This document shows positions 41,350-50,687 of a stretch of DNA of 64,000 nt, one piece after another (position 1 is the first letter of the stretch; each line of letters starts with the position of its first letter). The notes beneath the pieces are model-generated. The model was not told where the DNA came from. It worked only from the letters and a program-made list of their open reading frames with translations, and ran no database searches. Both the position numbers and the translations under genes were made by a program. The DNA comes from WHSW01 sp033856255 (lineage in GTDB: Bacteria > Actinomycetota > Thermoleophilia > Solirubrobacterales > 70-9), in contig JAWVFH010000029.1 in NCBI GenBank assembly GCA_033856255.1, positions 1 through 64,000 of the forward strand, read 5' to 3'.

Positions 41350-42267
41350 ATGATCAAGCGAATTTCGTTCCTCGTCGCGCTGTCCGCGATGTTTGCCGCA
41401 TCGTTGGTCGCCGGGGCGTCCGCGGCGCCGACGCCGACGGTCGTCTACGACGCGACCCCGACCCCGTTGCCGCCGAACGTGGCGAGCCTTGGGTTTGAAG
41501 CAACGTCGACCGATCAGTTCGGCGACGACGTCCACCTCGGCGGTACGGACAGGGTCCTGAAGACGGTCAAGGTCACGTTGAGCGACTGGGCGCTGTATTC
41601 GGATTACTCGTCGGATGCTCGCTACTCGGCCAACTCGTCCACGTGGACGCACCCGATCACCGTCAACGTCTACAGCAGCCATCTCGACGCGAACGGCGTC
41701 CCGGATCAGTTGCTGGCGACCAAGACCGCGACCGTGACGATTCCGTGGCGCCCGGCGGCGGACCCGACCTGCCCCGGTGGAACCGCCTGGAGGGCGAGCG
41801 ACAGCAACTGCTACAACGGAGTCGCCTTCAACGCGACGTTCGATCTCAGCAGCCCCAGCGTTACGCTGCCCAACCGCGTGATCGTCGGCGTCGCCTACAA
41901 CACGGCTGACTACGGCTCTTCGCCGATCGGGCAGCCCGGGCCGTACAACTCGCTGAACGTCGGGGTCCCGACCGGCCAGACGGCGTCCGTCGGAAGCGAT
42001 GACGATCCGGACAGCGTGTTCTGGGACACGTCGGTCGCCGGCTTCTACAGCGATGGCGGCTCGGGAGGAACCGATACGTTCCGCAAGGACACGGTGTGGG
42101 CGCCGAACGGCACGGTGGCCTTCCAGATCAAGGCGGCGGCCCCGCTGGTCGGTCCGCCGACCGACAAGGACCTGTGCAAGAAGGACGGGTGGATGACCTT
42201 CAACAACCCGTCGTTCAAGAACCAGGGCGACTGTGTCAGCTACGTCGCCACCGGCGGCAAGCACTAG
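41350..42267 (+). CDS. Secreted protein with C-terminal CKxxGW/FKNQGDC domain
   Basis: The 305-residue protein has a signal peptide (ISFLVALSAMFAASLVAGASA). A beta-rich Thr/Ser/Asn-rich body of about 230 residues follows. The C-terminal segment DLCKKDGWMTFNNPSFKNQG ends in DCVSYV, a short cysteine-paired module that I recognise from the ends of many secreted bacterial proteins. The body resembles an all-beta adhesive or matrix domain but is not named. GGAAGGG precedes the ATG, so the gene is leadered. Its base composition is a little less GC-rich than its neighbours. Confidence 0.75.
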   Translation: MIKRISFLVALSAMFAASLVAGASAAPTPTVVYDATPTPLPPNVASLGFEATSTDQFGDDVHLGGTDRVLKTVKVTLSDWALYSDYSSDARYSANSSTWTHPITVNVYSSHLDANGVPDQLLATKTATVTIPWRPAADPTCPGGTAWRASDSNCYNGVAFNATFDLSSPSVTLPNRVIVGVAYNTADYGSSPIGQPGPYNSLNVGVPTGQTASVGSDDDPDSVFWDTSVAGFYSDGGSGGTDTFRKDTVWAPNGTVAFQIKAAAPLVGPPTDKDLCKKDGWMTFNNPSFKNQGDCVSYVATGGKH

Positions 42268-42329
42268 GGCTCATCGCACGCTGATGGGAGTCGGGGTTTC
42301 AACGCCCCGGCTCCCGTCGCCTGCCCTCC

Positions 42330-43421
42330 TCAGGCCTCCTGCTTCTCCCGCTTCAGCGTCATCAGCGCCAGGTCGGCGTGTCCGAGCAGCTCCTCGGCCA
42401 CCATCTCCTTCTCGGTCTCGGCGGTTCCCCAGGAGATCGAGATCGGCGTCCCATCGGCCGCCTCGCAGGTGTTGACCACCTCCGCCGCGATCCGGGCCAT
42501 CGCCTGCTCGGCGCCCTCGAAGGCGGTGTCCGGGAACAGCAGCACGAACTCGTCGCCGCCCCAGCGGAAGGCCCGATCCCCCGCTCGCAGCGCCCGGCCG
42601 ATCGCGGCGGCGACGTCGCGCAGGCAGCGGTCGCCGTCGAGGTGGCCGTGGCGATCGTTGATCGCCTTGAAGCTGTCGATGTCGAGCATGCCGATGCTGG
42701 TCGTGGACTCGGCTCTCCGGCTGCGCGCGAGCTCAGCGTCGAGCGCTTCGTCGAACGCCCGCCGGTTGGCGAGCTGGGTGAGCTCGTCGGCGCGCGCCAG
42801 CTGGTGGGCCTCGCGTTCCTGGCCGCGCAGCAGGACCCGCTGGGCGCGGACGTAGGTCATCAGCCCGAGCACGAGGAGCCCGAGCACGACCGAGAATAGG
42901 TAGCTGGCGATGAGCTCCTTCGTCTCGAGCGAGGTGGGATCCCCGTATACGAGCGGCGCCGCGCTGACCACGGTGGCGGCGGCGAGGAAGGCGAGCGCCC
43001 GGCGCGGGGGGTGGATCCCCATCGCCATCACGATCCAGAGCAGGATCAGGTTGCGGTAGGTGGCCTCGAGGCCGCCCGCGAGCCACTCCAGCACGCCGAC
43101 GGCGATCAGTCCGGCGTAGCAGACCGCCAGCATCCCGTTGAACGAGACGGGCGGGATGCGCCCGCGCACCCGCCGCCCGGCGACGAAGCCGGCGGCGATG
43201 ATCGCGATCGCCGGCACCCAGCCGGCGTCGCCGATCGCGTCGGTGGGCGGATCGAGGGGGAGGAAGATGAGCGCCAGCAGCGCCGACAATGAGCAGGCGA
43301 CGCCGCCCAGGCGGCCCGCGTTGACCAGGTCGGCTCCCTCGTAGCCGCTCGAAAACTGCGCCAGGAAATTGCGCAGGCCGGGGCGCTGCGCGGCCGTCTG
43401 GGGTGCTCCCCCGCTCTCCAC
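42330..43421 (-). CDS. Membrane-bound diguanylate cyclase (GGDEF)
   Basis: The 363-residue protein has six or so N-terminal membrane segments (to about residue 195) and a GGDEF domain. The active site RWGGDEFVLL is near residue 288, and an inhibitory I-site RAGD lies five residues before GGDEF, so product inhibition is expected. It would make cyclic di-GMP from GTP in response to a membrane signal. GTG 43421 follows TAGGGT (43431-43436) by 9 bases. No EAL domain is attached. Confidence 0.93.
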   Translation of the reverse strand: MESGGAPQTAAQRPGLRNFLAQFSSGYEGADLVNAGRLGGVACSLSALLALIFLPLDPPTDAIGDAGWVPAIAIIAAGFVAGRRVRGRIPPVSFNGMLAVCYAGLIAVGVLEWLAGGLEATYRNLILLWIVMAMGIHPPRRALAFLAAATVVSAAPLVYGDPTSLETKELIASYLFSVVLGLLVLGLMTYVRAQRVLLRGQEREAHQLARADELTQLANRRAFDEALDAELARSRRAESTTSIGMLDIDSFKAINDRHGHLDGDRCLRDVAAAIGRALRAGDRAFRWGGDEFVLLFPDTAFEGAEQAMARIAAEVVNTCEAADGTPISISWGTAETEKEMVAEELLGHADLALMTLKREKQEA

Positions 43422-43518
43422 GTCAGATCCACCCTACCGCCGCCGAGGGCCGCAGTGGCGTAACGCACCGCTCTCCTGCGAGACTCAGCTGTACAAGCGA
43501 AGGGAAGGATCGGAGACG

Positions 43519-44031
43519 ATGGAGAACGGCAGCGATACGGCAAAGCAGACGCAGAAGGCGACCTTCGGCGCCGGGTGCTTCTGGCAGGTGGAGGAGCAGT
43601 TCCGCGCTCTCGACGGCGTCGTCGACACCGCGGTCGGCTACGAGGGCGGCGAGCTCGAGAACCCGACCTACGAGCAGGTCTGTCGCGGCGACACCGGCCA
43701 CGTGGAGGTCTGCCAGGTCGAGTTCGACCCGGGCCGGATCCCCTACGAGGACATCGTCCAGAAGTACTTCGAGATCCACGACCCGACGCAGGTCAACCGC
43801 CAGGGCCCGGACGTCGGCTGGCAGTACCGCTCGGTGATCTTCACCGAGGACGAGGCTCAGGCGGAGGCCGCGCGGCGCGTCCTGGACGCCAACCGCGATC
43901 GCTTCAAGGGCGAGATCGTGACCGAGATCACCCCGGCGAAGCCGTTCTGGCGCGCCGAGGAGTACCACCAGTGCTACCTCGAGAAGCGCCACTCCGCCGG
44001 CGGGCTGCTGAGCCAGCTGCTCGGGCGTTGA
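43519..44031 (+). CDS. msrA: Peptide methionine sulfoxide reductase A
   Basis: The 170-residue enzyme reduces the S-epimer of methionine sulfoxide. The catalytic GCFW has Cys20, and GYEGGELENPTYEQVC, HDPTQVNRQGPDVGWQYRS and the C-terminal YHQCYLEKR (candidate resolving Cys) are all present. It probably uses thioredoxin, possibly the one at 33728, although the two are not linked. ATG 43519 has GGAG 4 bases upstream. The stop overlaps the next start as TTGA. Confidence 0.96.
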   Translation: MENGSDTAKQTQKATFGAGCFWQVEEQFRALDGVVDTAVGYEGGELENPTYEQVCRGDTGHVEVCQVEFDPGRIPYEDIVQKYFEIHDPTQVNRQGPDVGWQYRSVIFTEDEAQAEAARRVLDANRDRFKGEIVTEITPAKPFWRAEEYHQCYLEKRHSAGGLLSQLLGR

Positions 44032-44468
44032 GGACGGTCGCGGCGCTCGCCGCGACCGTCGCCGTCGGGCTGGCGGGCTGTGGCGCCGCCGACGATTCAA
44101 CCACCACACAGGCCGCCCCGACCGCAACCGGCCAGACCGAGATCGTGGTCACGCTCGACCCGGACGGCAAGGGCGGCAAGCCACCGCTGGCCGAGATCGT
44201 CGCCTGCCCGGGCCGCGACGCGGACGCCTGCGACGCGATCGACGCCCTGCCCGCCGACCCGGCGGCCCCCGTGCCGTCGGCGACGGCCTGCACCGAGATC
44301 TACGGCGGCCCCGACACGCTGGCGATCCAGGGCACCCTCCACGGCGAGCCGATCGACGCTCGGTTCACCCGCTCCGACGGGTGTGAGATCGACCGCTTCG
44401 ACCGCTTCGTGCCGCTGCTGAAAGCGCTGTTCCCCGACTACGAGCCCGGCGCGGCCCTCGGCGCCTAG
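44028..44468 (+). CDS. SSI-like (subtilisin-inhibitor-type) lipoprotein
   Basis: This 146-residue protein has a lipobox VGLAGC and a Thr-rich linker. The following domain has cysteines and landmarks of Streptomyces subtilisin inhibitors: EIVACPGRDADACDAIDAL, TACTEIYGGPDTLAIQGTLHG and TRSDGCEIDRF. SSI proteins block serine proteases, and a lipid-anchored form would act at the outer membrane face. The start is TTG 44028, overlapping the msrA stop, so the two are translationally coupled. The reactive-site loop residue is not assigned. Confidence 0.75.
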   Translation: MRTVAALAATVAVGLAGCGAADDSTTTQAAPTATGQTEIVVTLDPDGKGGKPPLAEIVACPGRDADACDAIDALPADPAAPVPSATACTEIYGGPDTLAIQGTLHGEPIDARFTRSDGCEIDRFDRFVPLLKALFPDYEPGAALGA

Positions 44469-44475
44469 GGGCCGC

Positions 44476-45435
44476 TCAGGAGGTGCACGGGGTCGCCAGC
44501 CGGCCGACCTGGGGCTGGAACGGGGCGTCCCTCGGCAGCTTCACGTCGGCGCGCGTGTAGTAGCTCTTGCCCAGGCATTGCCGCAGCTCGCTGAGCAGGA
44601 GCGTGCCCGGCAGCGCGATCGAGCTGACGCCCTCGGCCCGGATCTCGAAGGTGCCGGTCGAGGTCGCGCCGGAAGGGTCGCCCCAGCCGCTCCAGACCAG
44701 ATCGTGGCCGACGAGATCGCCGTTGACGCTGAAGGCGAAGGTCGAGGGCTCGGAGACCTCCTTGCCCAACGGATCGGTGATCACGACATCTGGGTTGCCC
44801 GCGCTCGGCGCCTGCGCGGTCGTCGTTGTCGTTGTGTCGCCGCCGCCGCCGAGCAGGAGGACCAGGGCTGCACCTGCGGCGAGCACGGCCGCGACGGCGC
44901 CGGCGGCGATCCAGGTGCCACGGCCACCGCGCTGCGGCCGGTGGTCCGCCACCGCCGGGGGCGGAGCCGGGCTCGATCCGTCGATCGCGCGAAGCTGAGT
45001 GATCAGGCGGCCGATGTCGTAGTCCCAGCGGCTGTCGGTGAGCTCGAGCGCCTGGTGGTTGGCGAGCCCCTTGATCGGCTCCGGAAGCTGATCGGCGCTC
45101 GGCGGGGCGGCGCCCGCGACCAGCGCCGGGATCACCTTCACGTCGCGCTCCAGCCCGGCCGCGATCTCGAGCCTGACGAAGTCGGCCGGGTCGTCGAGCC
45201 GCCGGCGGCCGGTGGGGTCCGCGGTGGTCAGCCATTCATCGCCGATCACCGCGATCAGGACATCGCATTCCCCGACCGCGTGGTTGATCCGCTCGACGAA
45301 GTCCGCGCCGGCGTCGATCGCGTCGAGGTCGAGGAAGATCTGCTCGGTCCCGAACTCGGCCGCGAGGCGATCGTGAAGCCAGCCGGTGTAGCCGGAGCTG
45401 TCCTGCCGCCTGTAGCTGATGAAGATCCGCGGCAT
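44476..45435 (-). CDS. TIR-domain protein with a membrane anchor and extracellular domain
   Basis: The 319-residue protein begins with a TIR domain: RIFISYRRQDSSGYTGWLHD, FLDLDAIDAGADFVERI, DVLIAVIGDEWL, then FVRLEIAAGLERDVKVIPAL with the candidate catalytic Glu. A Pro-rich linker leads to one transmembrane segment near residues 175-197, a Thr run, and a C-terminal extracellular domain with two cysteines. Prokaryotic TIR domains are often NAD+-cleaving enzymes in defence or scaffolds. A TIR inside and a sensor-like domain outside recalls receptors. Its ATG follows the stop of the aldehyde dehydrogenase by 13 bases. Confidence 0.85.
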   Translation of the reverse strand: MPRIFISYRRQDSSGYTGWLHDRLAAEFGTEQIFLDLDAIDAGADFVERINHAVGECDVLIAVIGDEWLTTADPTGRRRLDDPADFVRLEIAAGLERDVKVIPALVAGAAPPSADQLPEPIKGLANHQALELTDSRWDYDIGRLITQLRAIDGSSPAPPPAVADHRPQRGGRGTWIAAGAVAAVLAAGAALVLLLGGGGDTTTTTTAQAPSAGNPDVVITDPLGKEVSEPSTFAFSVNGDLVGHDLVWSGWGDPSGATSTGTFEIRAEGVSSIALPGTLLLSELRQCLGKSYYTRADVKLPRDAPFQPQVGRLATPCTS

Positions 45436-45448
45436 CGGTGCCCTCGCC

Positions 45449-46911
<1,463 letters not shown>

Positions 46912-46915
<4 letters not shown>

Positions 46916-46938
46916 CCCGGGTCCATTGAATCTCCTTT
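46912..46938 (-). promoter_or_regulatory. Leader mini-ORF and Shine-Dalgarno before the aldehyde dehydrogenase
   Basis: On the minus strand AAAGGAG (46938-46932) sits 5 bases before ATG 46926, which opens a frame of only four codons, MDPG, ending in TGA. That TGA overlaps the ATG of the dehydrogenase (ATGA at 46915-46912). Termination would place a ribosome directly on the true start. Confidence 0.5.
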
Positions 46939-46957
46939 GCCGCAACCATGCGTTCCC

Positions 46958-46963
46958 TACCCT
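46958..46963 (+). promoter_or_regulatory. -10 element TACCCT of the SpoIID-like gene
   Basis: TACCCT predicts a start near 46970 and a leader of about 18 bases that holds a GGGGGAGGG ribosome-binding site before ATG 46988. Confidence 0.45.
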
Positions 46964-46987
46964 GTTGCAGCCAACGGGGGAGGGACG

Positions 46988-48073
46988 ATGACTTCGACCA
47001 GGCGCACAGCTTCGTTGCTCCTCGCTGCCCTGGCATTGGCCACGCCGGCGGCGGCCGACGCCTCCTGGCGCGTGAAGGGCCATGGCTTCGGGCACGGGGT
47101 CGGGTTGTCGCAGTACGGCGCCTTCGGCTTCGCCGAGCACGGGCGCGACTACCGCCAGATCGTCGACCACTACTTCGCCCACACGAAGCTCGACCGCGAC
47201 GGCGGCAGCGTGCGCGTCCTGCTGGGGTCCGGCGAGGGCGCCGTCGGCTTCACCGGCGCCGGCAACGGCTGCGGCAAGCACCTCGACCCGCGGGCTGGCT
47301 ACAGCTTCGAGGTCGATTCGGGCGATGTCGTGCTGCGCAAGCAGGGTGGCCACCGGGTCGCGACCTGCGGCGCGGAGGGGAAGGCGTCGACCGGCGTGAA
47401 GATCGACGGCTTCGGCCGCTACCGCGGCAGCCTCGTGGCGCGGGCGACCGGAGGCAACATGCTGGTCATCAACGAGCTCGGCTCGGAGGCCTACGTGCGC
47501 GGCGTGGTCCCTAACGAGGTGCCGTCGTCGTGGCCCGCCGCGGCGCTCGAGGCGCAGGCCGTGGTCGCCCGCTCCTACGGATTGGCGACGGACCGCTCCG
47601 GGCCGTTCGACCAGTACGCCGACACCCGCAGCCAGGTCTACGGCGGCAAGGACTCGGAGACCGAGGAGACCAACCGCGCCGTCTCCCAGACCCGCAAGCG
47701 GATCGTCACCTACCACGGGGATCCGGCGATCACCTACTACTTCTCCACCTCCGGAGGTGAGACGGAGAACTCGGAATTCGGGTTCGCGGGCGGGAATGCG
47801 GCCCCGTACCTGAAGTCGGTCGACGACCCGTTCGACGACGCCTCGCCCGTGCACGACTGGACCGAGACGTTCTCCGACGCCCAGATCGAGTCGAAGCTCG
47901 ACGGCCTGTTCGAGGGGCGGCTGAAGCAAATCAAGGTGCTGAAGACGGGAGTCTCGCCGCGGATCGTTCGCGCCCGTGTCGTCGGCAGCTCCGGCTCGAG
48001 CACCGTCACCGGTGACGTCCTTCGCGCCCGCCTCGGCCTGATGTCAACCTGGGCGCGGTTCTCGCACCGATAG
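46988..48073 (+). CDS. Secreted SpoIID/LytB-domain protein
   Basis: The 361-residue protein has a signal peptide and a SpoIID domain: GHGFGHGVGLSQYGAFGFAE, NELGSEAYVRGVVPNEVPSSWPAAALEAQAVVARSY, and SQVYGG. In Bacillus, SpoIID is a lytic transglycosylase; many non-sporulating actinobacteria keep secreted homologues presumed to modify peptidoglycan. The order of the GHGFGHGVG block before the core is unlike classical SpoIID and typical of the actinobacterial form. Confidence 0.87.
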   Translation: MTSTRRTASLLLAALALATPAAADASWRVKGHGFGHGVGLSQYGAFGFAEHGRDYRQIVDHYFAHTKLDRDGGSVRVLLGSGEGAVGFTGAGNGCGKHLDPRAGYSFEVDSGDVVLRKQGGHRVATCGAEGKASTGVKIDGFGRYRGSLVARATGGNMLVINELGSEAYVRGVVPNEVPSSWPAAALEAQAVVARSYGLATDRSGPFDQYADTRSQVYGGKDSETEETNRAVSQTRKRIVTYHGDPAITYYFSTSGGETENSEFGFAGGNAAPYLKSVDDPFDDASPVHDWTETFSDAQIESKLDGLFEGRLKQIKVLKTGVSPRIVRARVVGSSGSSTVTGDVLRARLGLMSTWARFSHR

Positions 48074-48082
48074 AGATGCCGG

Positions 48083-48088
48083 TAGCTT
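48083..48088 (+). promoter_or_regulatory. -10 element TAGCTT of greA
   Basis: TAGCTT precedes ATG 48097 by 8 bases and favours this start over ATG 48076, which lies upstream of the element. Confidence 0.5.
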
Positions 48089-48096
48089 GCCTTCGG

Positions 48097-48567
48097 ATGG
48101 CGGACGCCAAGAACACGATCAGCCCCGAGGGCAAGGCGCAGGCCGAGGCCGAGCTCAAGCAGCTGACCGAGGTCCGGCGAGCGGAGATTCGCCAGTCGAT
48201 CAAGAGCGCGCGTGAGTTCGGCGATCTCTCGGAGAACGCCGAGTATCACGCGGCGCGCGAAGCCCAGGGGATGAACGAGTCGCGGATCCGCGTGCTCGAG
48301 CACCTGCTGGCGTCGGCCGTGGTCTCGGAGGCCGCCTCCGGTGGCGCTGCGGGGGTCGGCTCGCAGGTCAGCTACCGCGATCCGGACAGCGGCAAGGTCA
48401 CCGATGTGACCCTGGTCCACCGGCTGGAAGCGGACCTCGCCGCCGGCAAGCTCTCGGTCGAGAGCCCGATCGGCCAGGCCCTCCTGGGCGCCGGCAAGGG
48501 CGACCAGGTCAGCTTCGAGACCCCGCGCGGCGACAGCAAGCAGCTCGAGGTGCTTGCTGTCTCCTGA
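48097..48567 (+). CDS. greA: Transcription elongation factor GreA
   Basis: The 156-residue protein stimulates cleavage of backtracked RNA by RNA polymerase. It has the N-terminal coiled-coil with the conserved acidic tip GDLSENAEYHAAREAQ and the C-terminal FKBP-like domain ending SPIGQALLGAGKGDQVSFETP. ATG 48097 is supported by TAGCTT and by family length. It converges with the second GGDEF gene, with no space for a terminator. Confidence 0.96.
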   Translation: MADAKNTISPEGKAQAEAELKQLTEVRRAEIRQSIKSAREFGDLSENAEYHAAREAQGMNESRIRVLEHLLASAVVSEAASGGAAGVGSQVSYRDPDSGKVTDVTLVHRLEADLAAGKLSVESPIGQALLGAGKGDQVSFETPRGDSKQLEVLAVS

Positions 48568-48568
48568 G

Positions 48569-49597
48569 TCAGTCGGCGACGACCAGCTGATCGCGCCCGC
48601 GGCCCTTGGCGGTGTAGAGGCGCGTGTCGGCGCGGGCGATCAGGCCGAGCGGCGACTCCTCCCCGTCCCAGCAGGCGAGCCCGGCGGAGCACTCCTGGCC
48701 GCCGGGAATCATCGTCCGTAGGCGCTCGACGACCTCGGCCGCGGCCTCGATCGTGGTGTTGGGCAGGAGCAGGGAGAACTCCTCGCCGCCATAGCGGGCG
48801 AGGGTGTCGGCGGGTCGGACCACGCCGGCCCACGTCTCCGCCAGCTCCTCCAGCAGCGCGTCGCCGGCAACGTGCCCGTGCTCGTCGTTGAACTCCTTGA
48901 AGTGGTCGAGGTCGAGCATCGCCACGCACAGCGGGCCCTCGCGGCGGGCGCGCAGAAGCTCGCGGTTGAGCTCCTCCAGCCAGGTGCGGCGGTTGGCGAG
49001 CCCCGTGAGCGGGTCGGTGCGGGCGAGCTCCAGCGTCTCCATCAGCAGCGCCTCGCGTTCGACCTCGAGCCTGCGGCGCGCGCTCACCAGCACGGTGACC
49101 ATCCCCGCAGTGCTCGCCACTGCCGCCATCACCAGCAGCCAGTGGGCGGCGACGTCACTCTGGCCCTGCGGGTGTGCGGCCAGGGCCACCGCGTAGACGA
49201 GCCCGGCGAAGCCGAGCTGGGCCGCGGTTTGGGCGGGGGTGAAGAAGTAGGCGCTGAAGACGCCGACCCAGACGATCAGGAGCGCGTACGGGGATCCCGC
49301 TTCGCCGCCGAAGTACACGCAGAGGCCGAGCAGCAGCGAGCCGGCGGCGGTGGTGAGCTGGAAGAACCACAGCGGCCAGCTGTTGCGCCAGAACCAGATC
49401 GCCGGTGCGGCCACGACGCCCATCAAGGCGAGGACGAGCAACGCCGTCGTGTTCATCTCCGGCGGGTGCGGGAGGAAGACGACCGAGAAGCTGACCAGGA
49501 GCGCCGCCGCCGCGTACATCAGGGCGGCGATCGGCGCCATCACGGTGTGGTCGTCGGCGGGTAGCGATCCGACCCCTATGCGGGCTTTGGCAAGCAT
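48569..49597 (-). CDS. Second membrane-bound diguanylate cyclase (GGDEF)
   Basis: The 342-residue protein has about six membrane segments to residue 175, then a GGDEF domain with the active site ARYGGEEFSLL near residue 267. An I-site RPAD lies five residues upstream of GGEEF. It should synthesise cyclic di-GMP under product inhibition. It shares architecture with the cyclase at 42330 but has a different membrane domain. No clear promoter hexamer was found at the normal spacing; the start ATG 49597 is therefore less certain, with MAPIAAL as an alternative. Confidence 0.9.
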   Translation of the reverse strand: MLAKARIGVGSLPADDHTVMAPIAALMYAAAALLVSFSVVFLPHPPEMNTTALLVLALMGVVAAPAIWFWRNSWPLWFFQLTTAAGSLLLGLCVYFGGEAGSPYALLIVWVGVFSAYFFTPAQTAAQLGFAGLVYAVALAAHPQGQSDVAAHWLLVMAAVASTAGMVTVLVSARRRLEVEREALLMETLELARTDPLTGLANRRTWLEELNRELLRARREGPLCVAMLDLDHFKEFNDEHGHVAGDALLEELAETWAGVVRPADTLARYGGEEFSLLLPNTTIEAAAEVVERLRTMIPGGQECSAGLACWDGEESPLGLIARADTRLYTAKGRGRDQLVVAD

Positions 49598-49662
49598 CGA
49601 TCTCTAACGCCTATCGGCCGCGGGGGACGATCTCGCAAGCCGTAATTCCCCGCAATCTGAGC

Positions 49663-50649
49663 TCAGCCGTCCGGGTACGGCTGCAGGGCGAGCCCGTGAT
49701 CGGTCTCGTGCACGCCGAGCTCGTAGGCGGCGGCGCCGACGCACTCGAGCCGCCGGACCTCGCGGCCCTTCGCCTCGACCGTCAGCTCGAGGTCGCAGAT
49801 CGAGCAGTTGACCGTGTTGTGCTCGGGGCCGACCGGGTCCGCGTAGACCCAGGCGACGAAGTTGCGCGGCTCCGACGAGACTCGGCCGCGGACGCTGATC
49901 TCCTTGCCGGCGAGCTCGAACTCGCATGATGTCGGGCGGTCTTCGACCTTCGTCGAACGGACCCGGTCCAGACCGCCGAGTCGGTGCCGCTCGCCGTCGA
50001 TCTCCAGCACCGCGTTGCCGATCCACGGGGTGGTCATCGGGCCGACCTTGATCTTGCCCACGCCGGCGTCGAAGAAGCCCTCGCCCTCGCGGAATTCGTT
50101 CGCCTGGATCCACGACCAGCGCTCGGCGTGCTCGGCGCCCCAGTTGTGGCCGATCATCCCCGGCCAGGCGGCGAGCTCGGTCGTCTCGCCATCGACCGTG
50201 ACCGTGCCGGAGAAGCGGCTGTCCGGGTAGGGCGAGAGCAGCTTCGTCTTCGGCAGCGGCGCCCTGTAGAGGAGGTCGTAGGGGAGATGGCGGAAGGGCG
50301 GCGCCCCGTCGGTGAAGCTCAGATCCCAGCTCACCTCGAGCTCGGGGGTCTTCGCCTCGCCGCTCGCGGTGCCAGGTCCCAGCCGTGCGCCGGCGACCTC
50401 GATGTAGGCGTCCCCGGGCGCTGACACCCGCTCGGCGGGGACGGTCACCTTGGTCGCCCGCGGGCCCTCGGCGTCGGCGTCGAAGATCGTCACCCAGATC
50501 GAGCCGGTGAGCTCGGCGCCCGGGCGTTTGTGGACGGTGTGGCGGATCCAGACCGCGCGGCCGCCACCCGGGCGCGTCGCCTTGATGTAGAAGCTCTCGT
50601 AGTGGCCGGCCCCGGGGCCGATCCTGGGGAAACGCGCCTCGGTCCGCAT
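49663..50649 (-). CDS. Lipocalin-like protein related to carotenoid hydratase/tocopherol cyclase
   Basis: The 328-residue protein is beta-rich. Landmarks such as GHYESFYIKATRP, WPGMIGHNWGAEHAERWSWI followed by QANEF, and WVYADPVGPEHNTVNCSI match the AttH/CrtC-like two-lipocalin family that includes carotenoid 1,2-hydratase and tocopherol cyclase. The ligand would be a hydrophobic prenoid or lipid, but no activity can be stated. ATG 50649 is preceded by TAGGTT (50656-50661) with a 6-base gap. It is divergent from the transglycosylase gene. Confidence 0.72.
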   Translation of the reverse strand: MRTEARFPRIGPGAGHYESFYIKATRPGGGRAVWIRHTVHKRPGAELTGSIWVTIFDADAEGPRATKVTVPAERVSAPGDAYIEVAGARLGPGTASGEAKTPELEVSWDLSFTDGAPPFRHLPYDLLYRAPLPKTKLLSPYPDSRFSGTVTVDGETTELAAWPGMIGHNWGAEHAERWSWIQANEFREGEGFFDAGVGKIKVGPMTTPWIGNAVLEIDGERHRLGGLDRVRSTKVEDRPTSCEFELAGKEISVRGRVSSEPRNFVAWVYADPVGPEHNTVNCSICDLELTVEAKGREVRRLECVGAAAYELGVHETDHGLALQPYPDG

Positions 50650-50655
50650 CCGCGG

Positions 50656-50680
50656 AACCTACCGGGCATCGGCCTAAGAT
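50656..50680. promoter_or_regulatory. Divergent leaderless promoters, 13 bases apart
   Basis: TAGGTT on the minus strand (50661-50656) serves ATG 50649 with a gap of 6. TAAGAT on the plus strand (50675-50680) serves GTG 50688 with a gap of 7. Only 38 bases separate the two start codons. Confidence 0.55.
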
Positions 50681-50687
50681 CGACCTT

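Noticed and set aside
49585..49615. A leaderless promoter for the second GGDEF gene
   Set aside because: TAGGCG and TTAGAG lie near, but none satisfies TANNNT at the 5-9 nt spacing, so no call was made.
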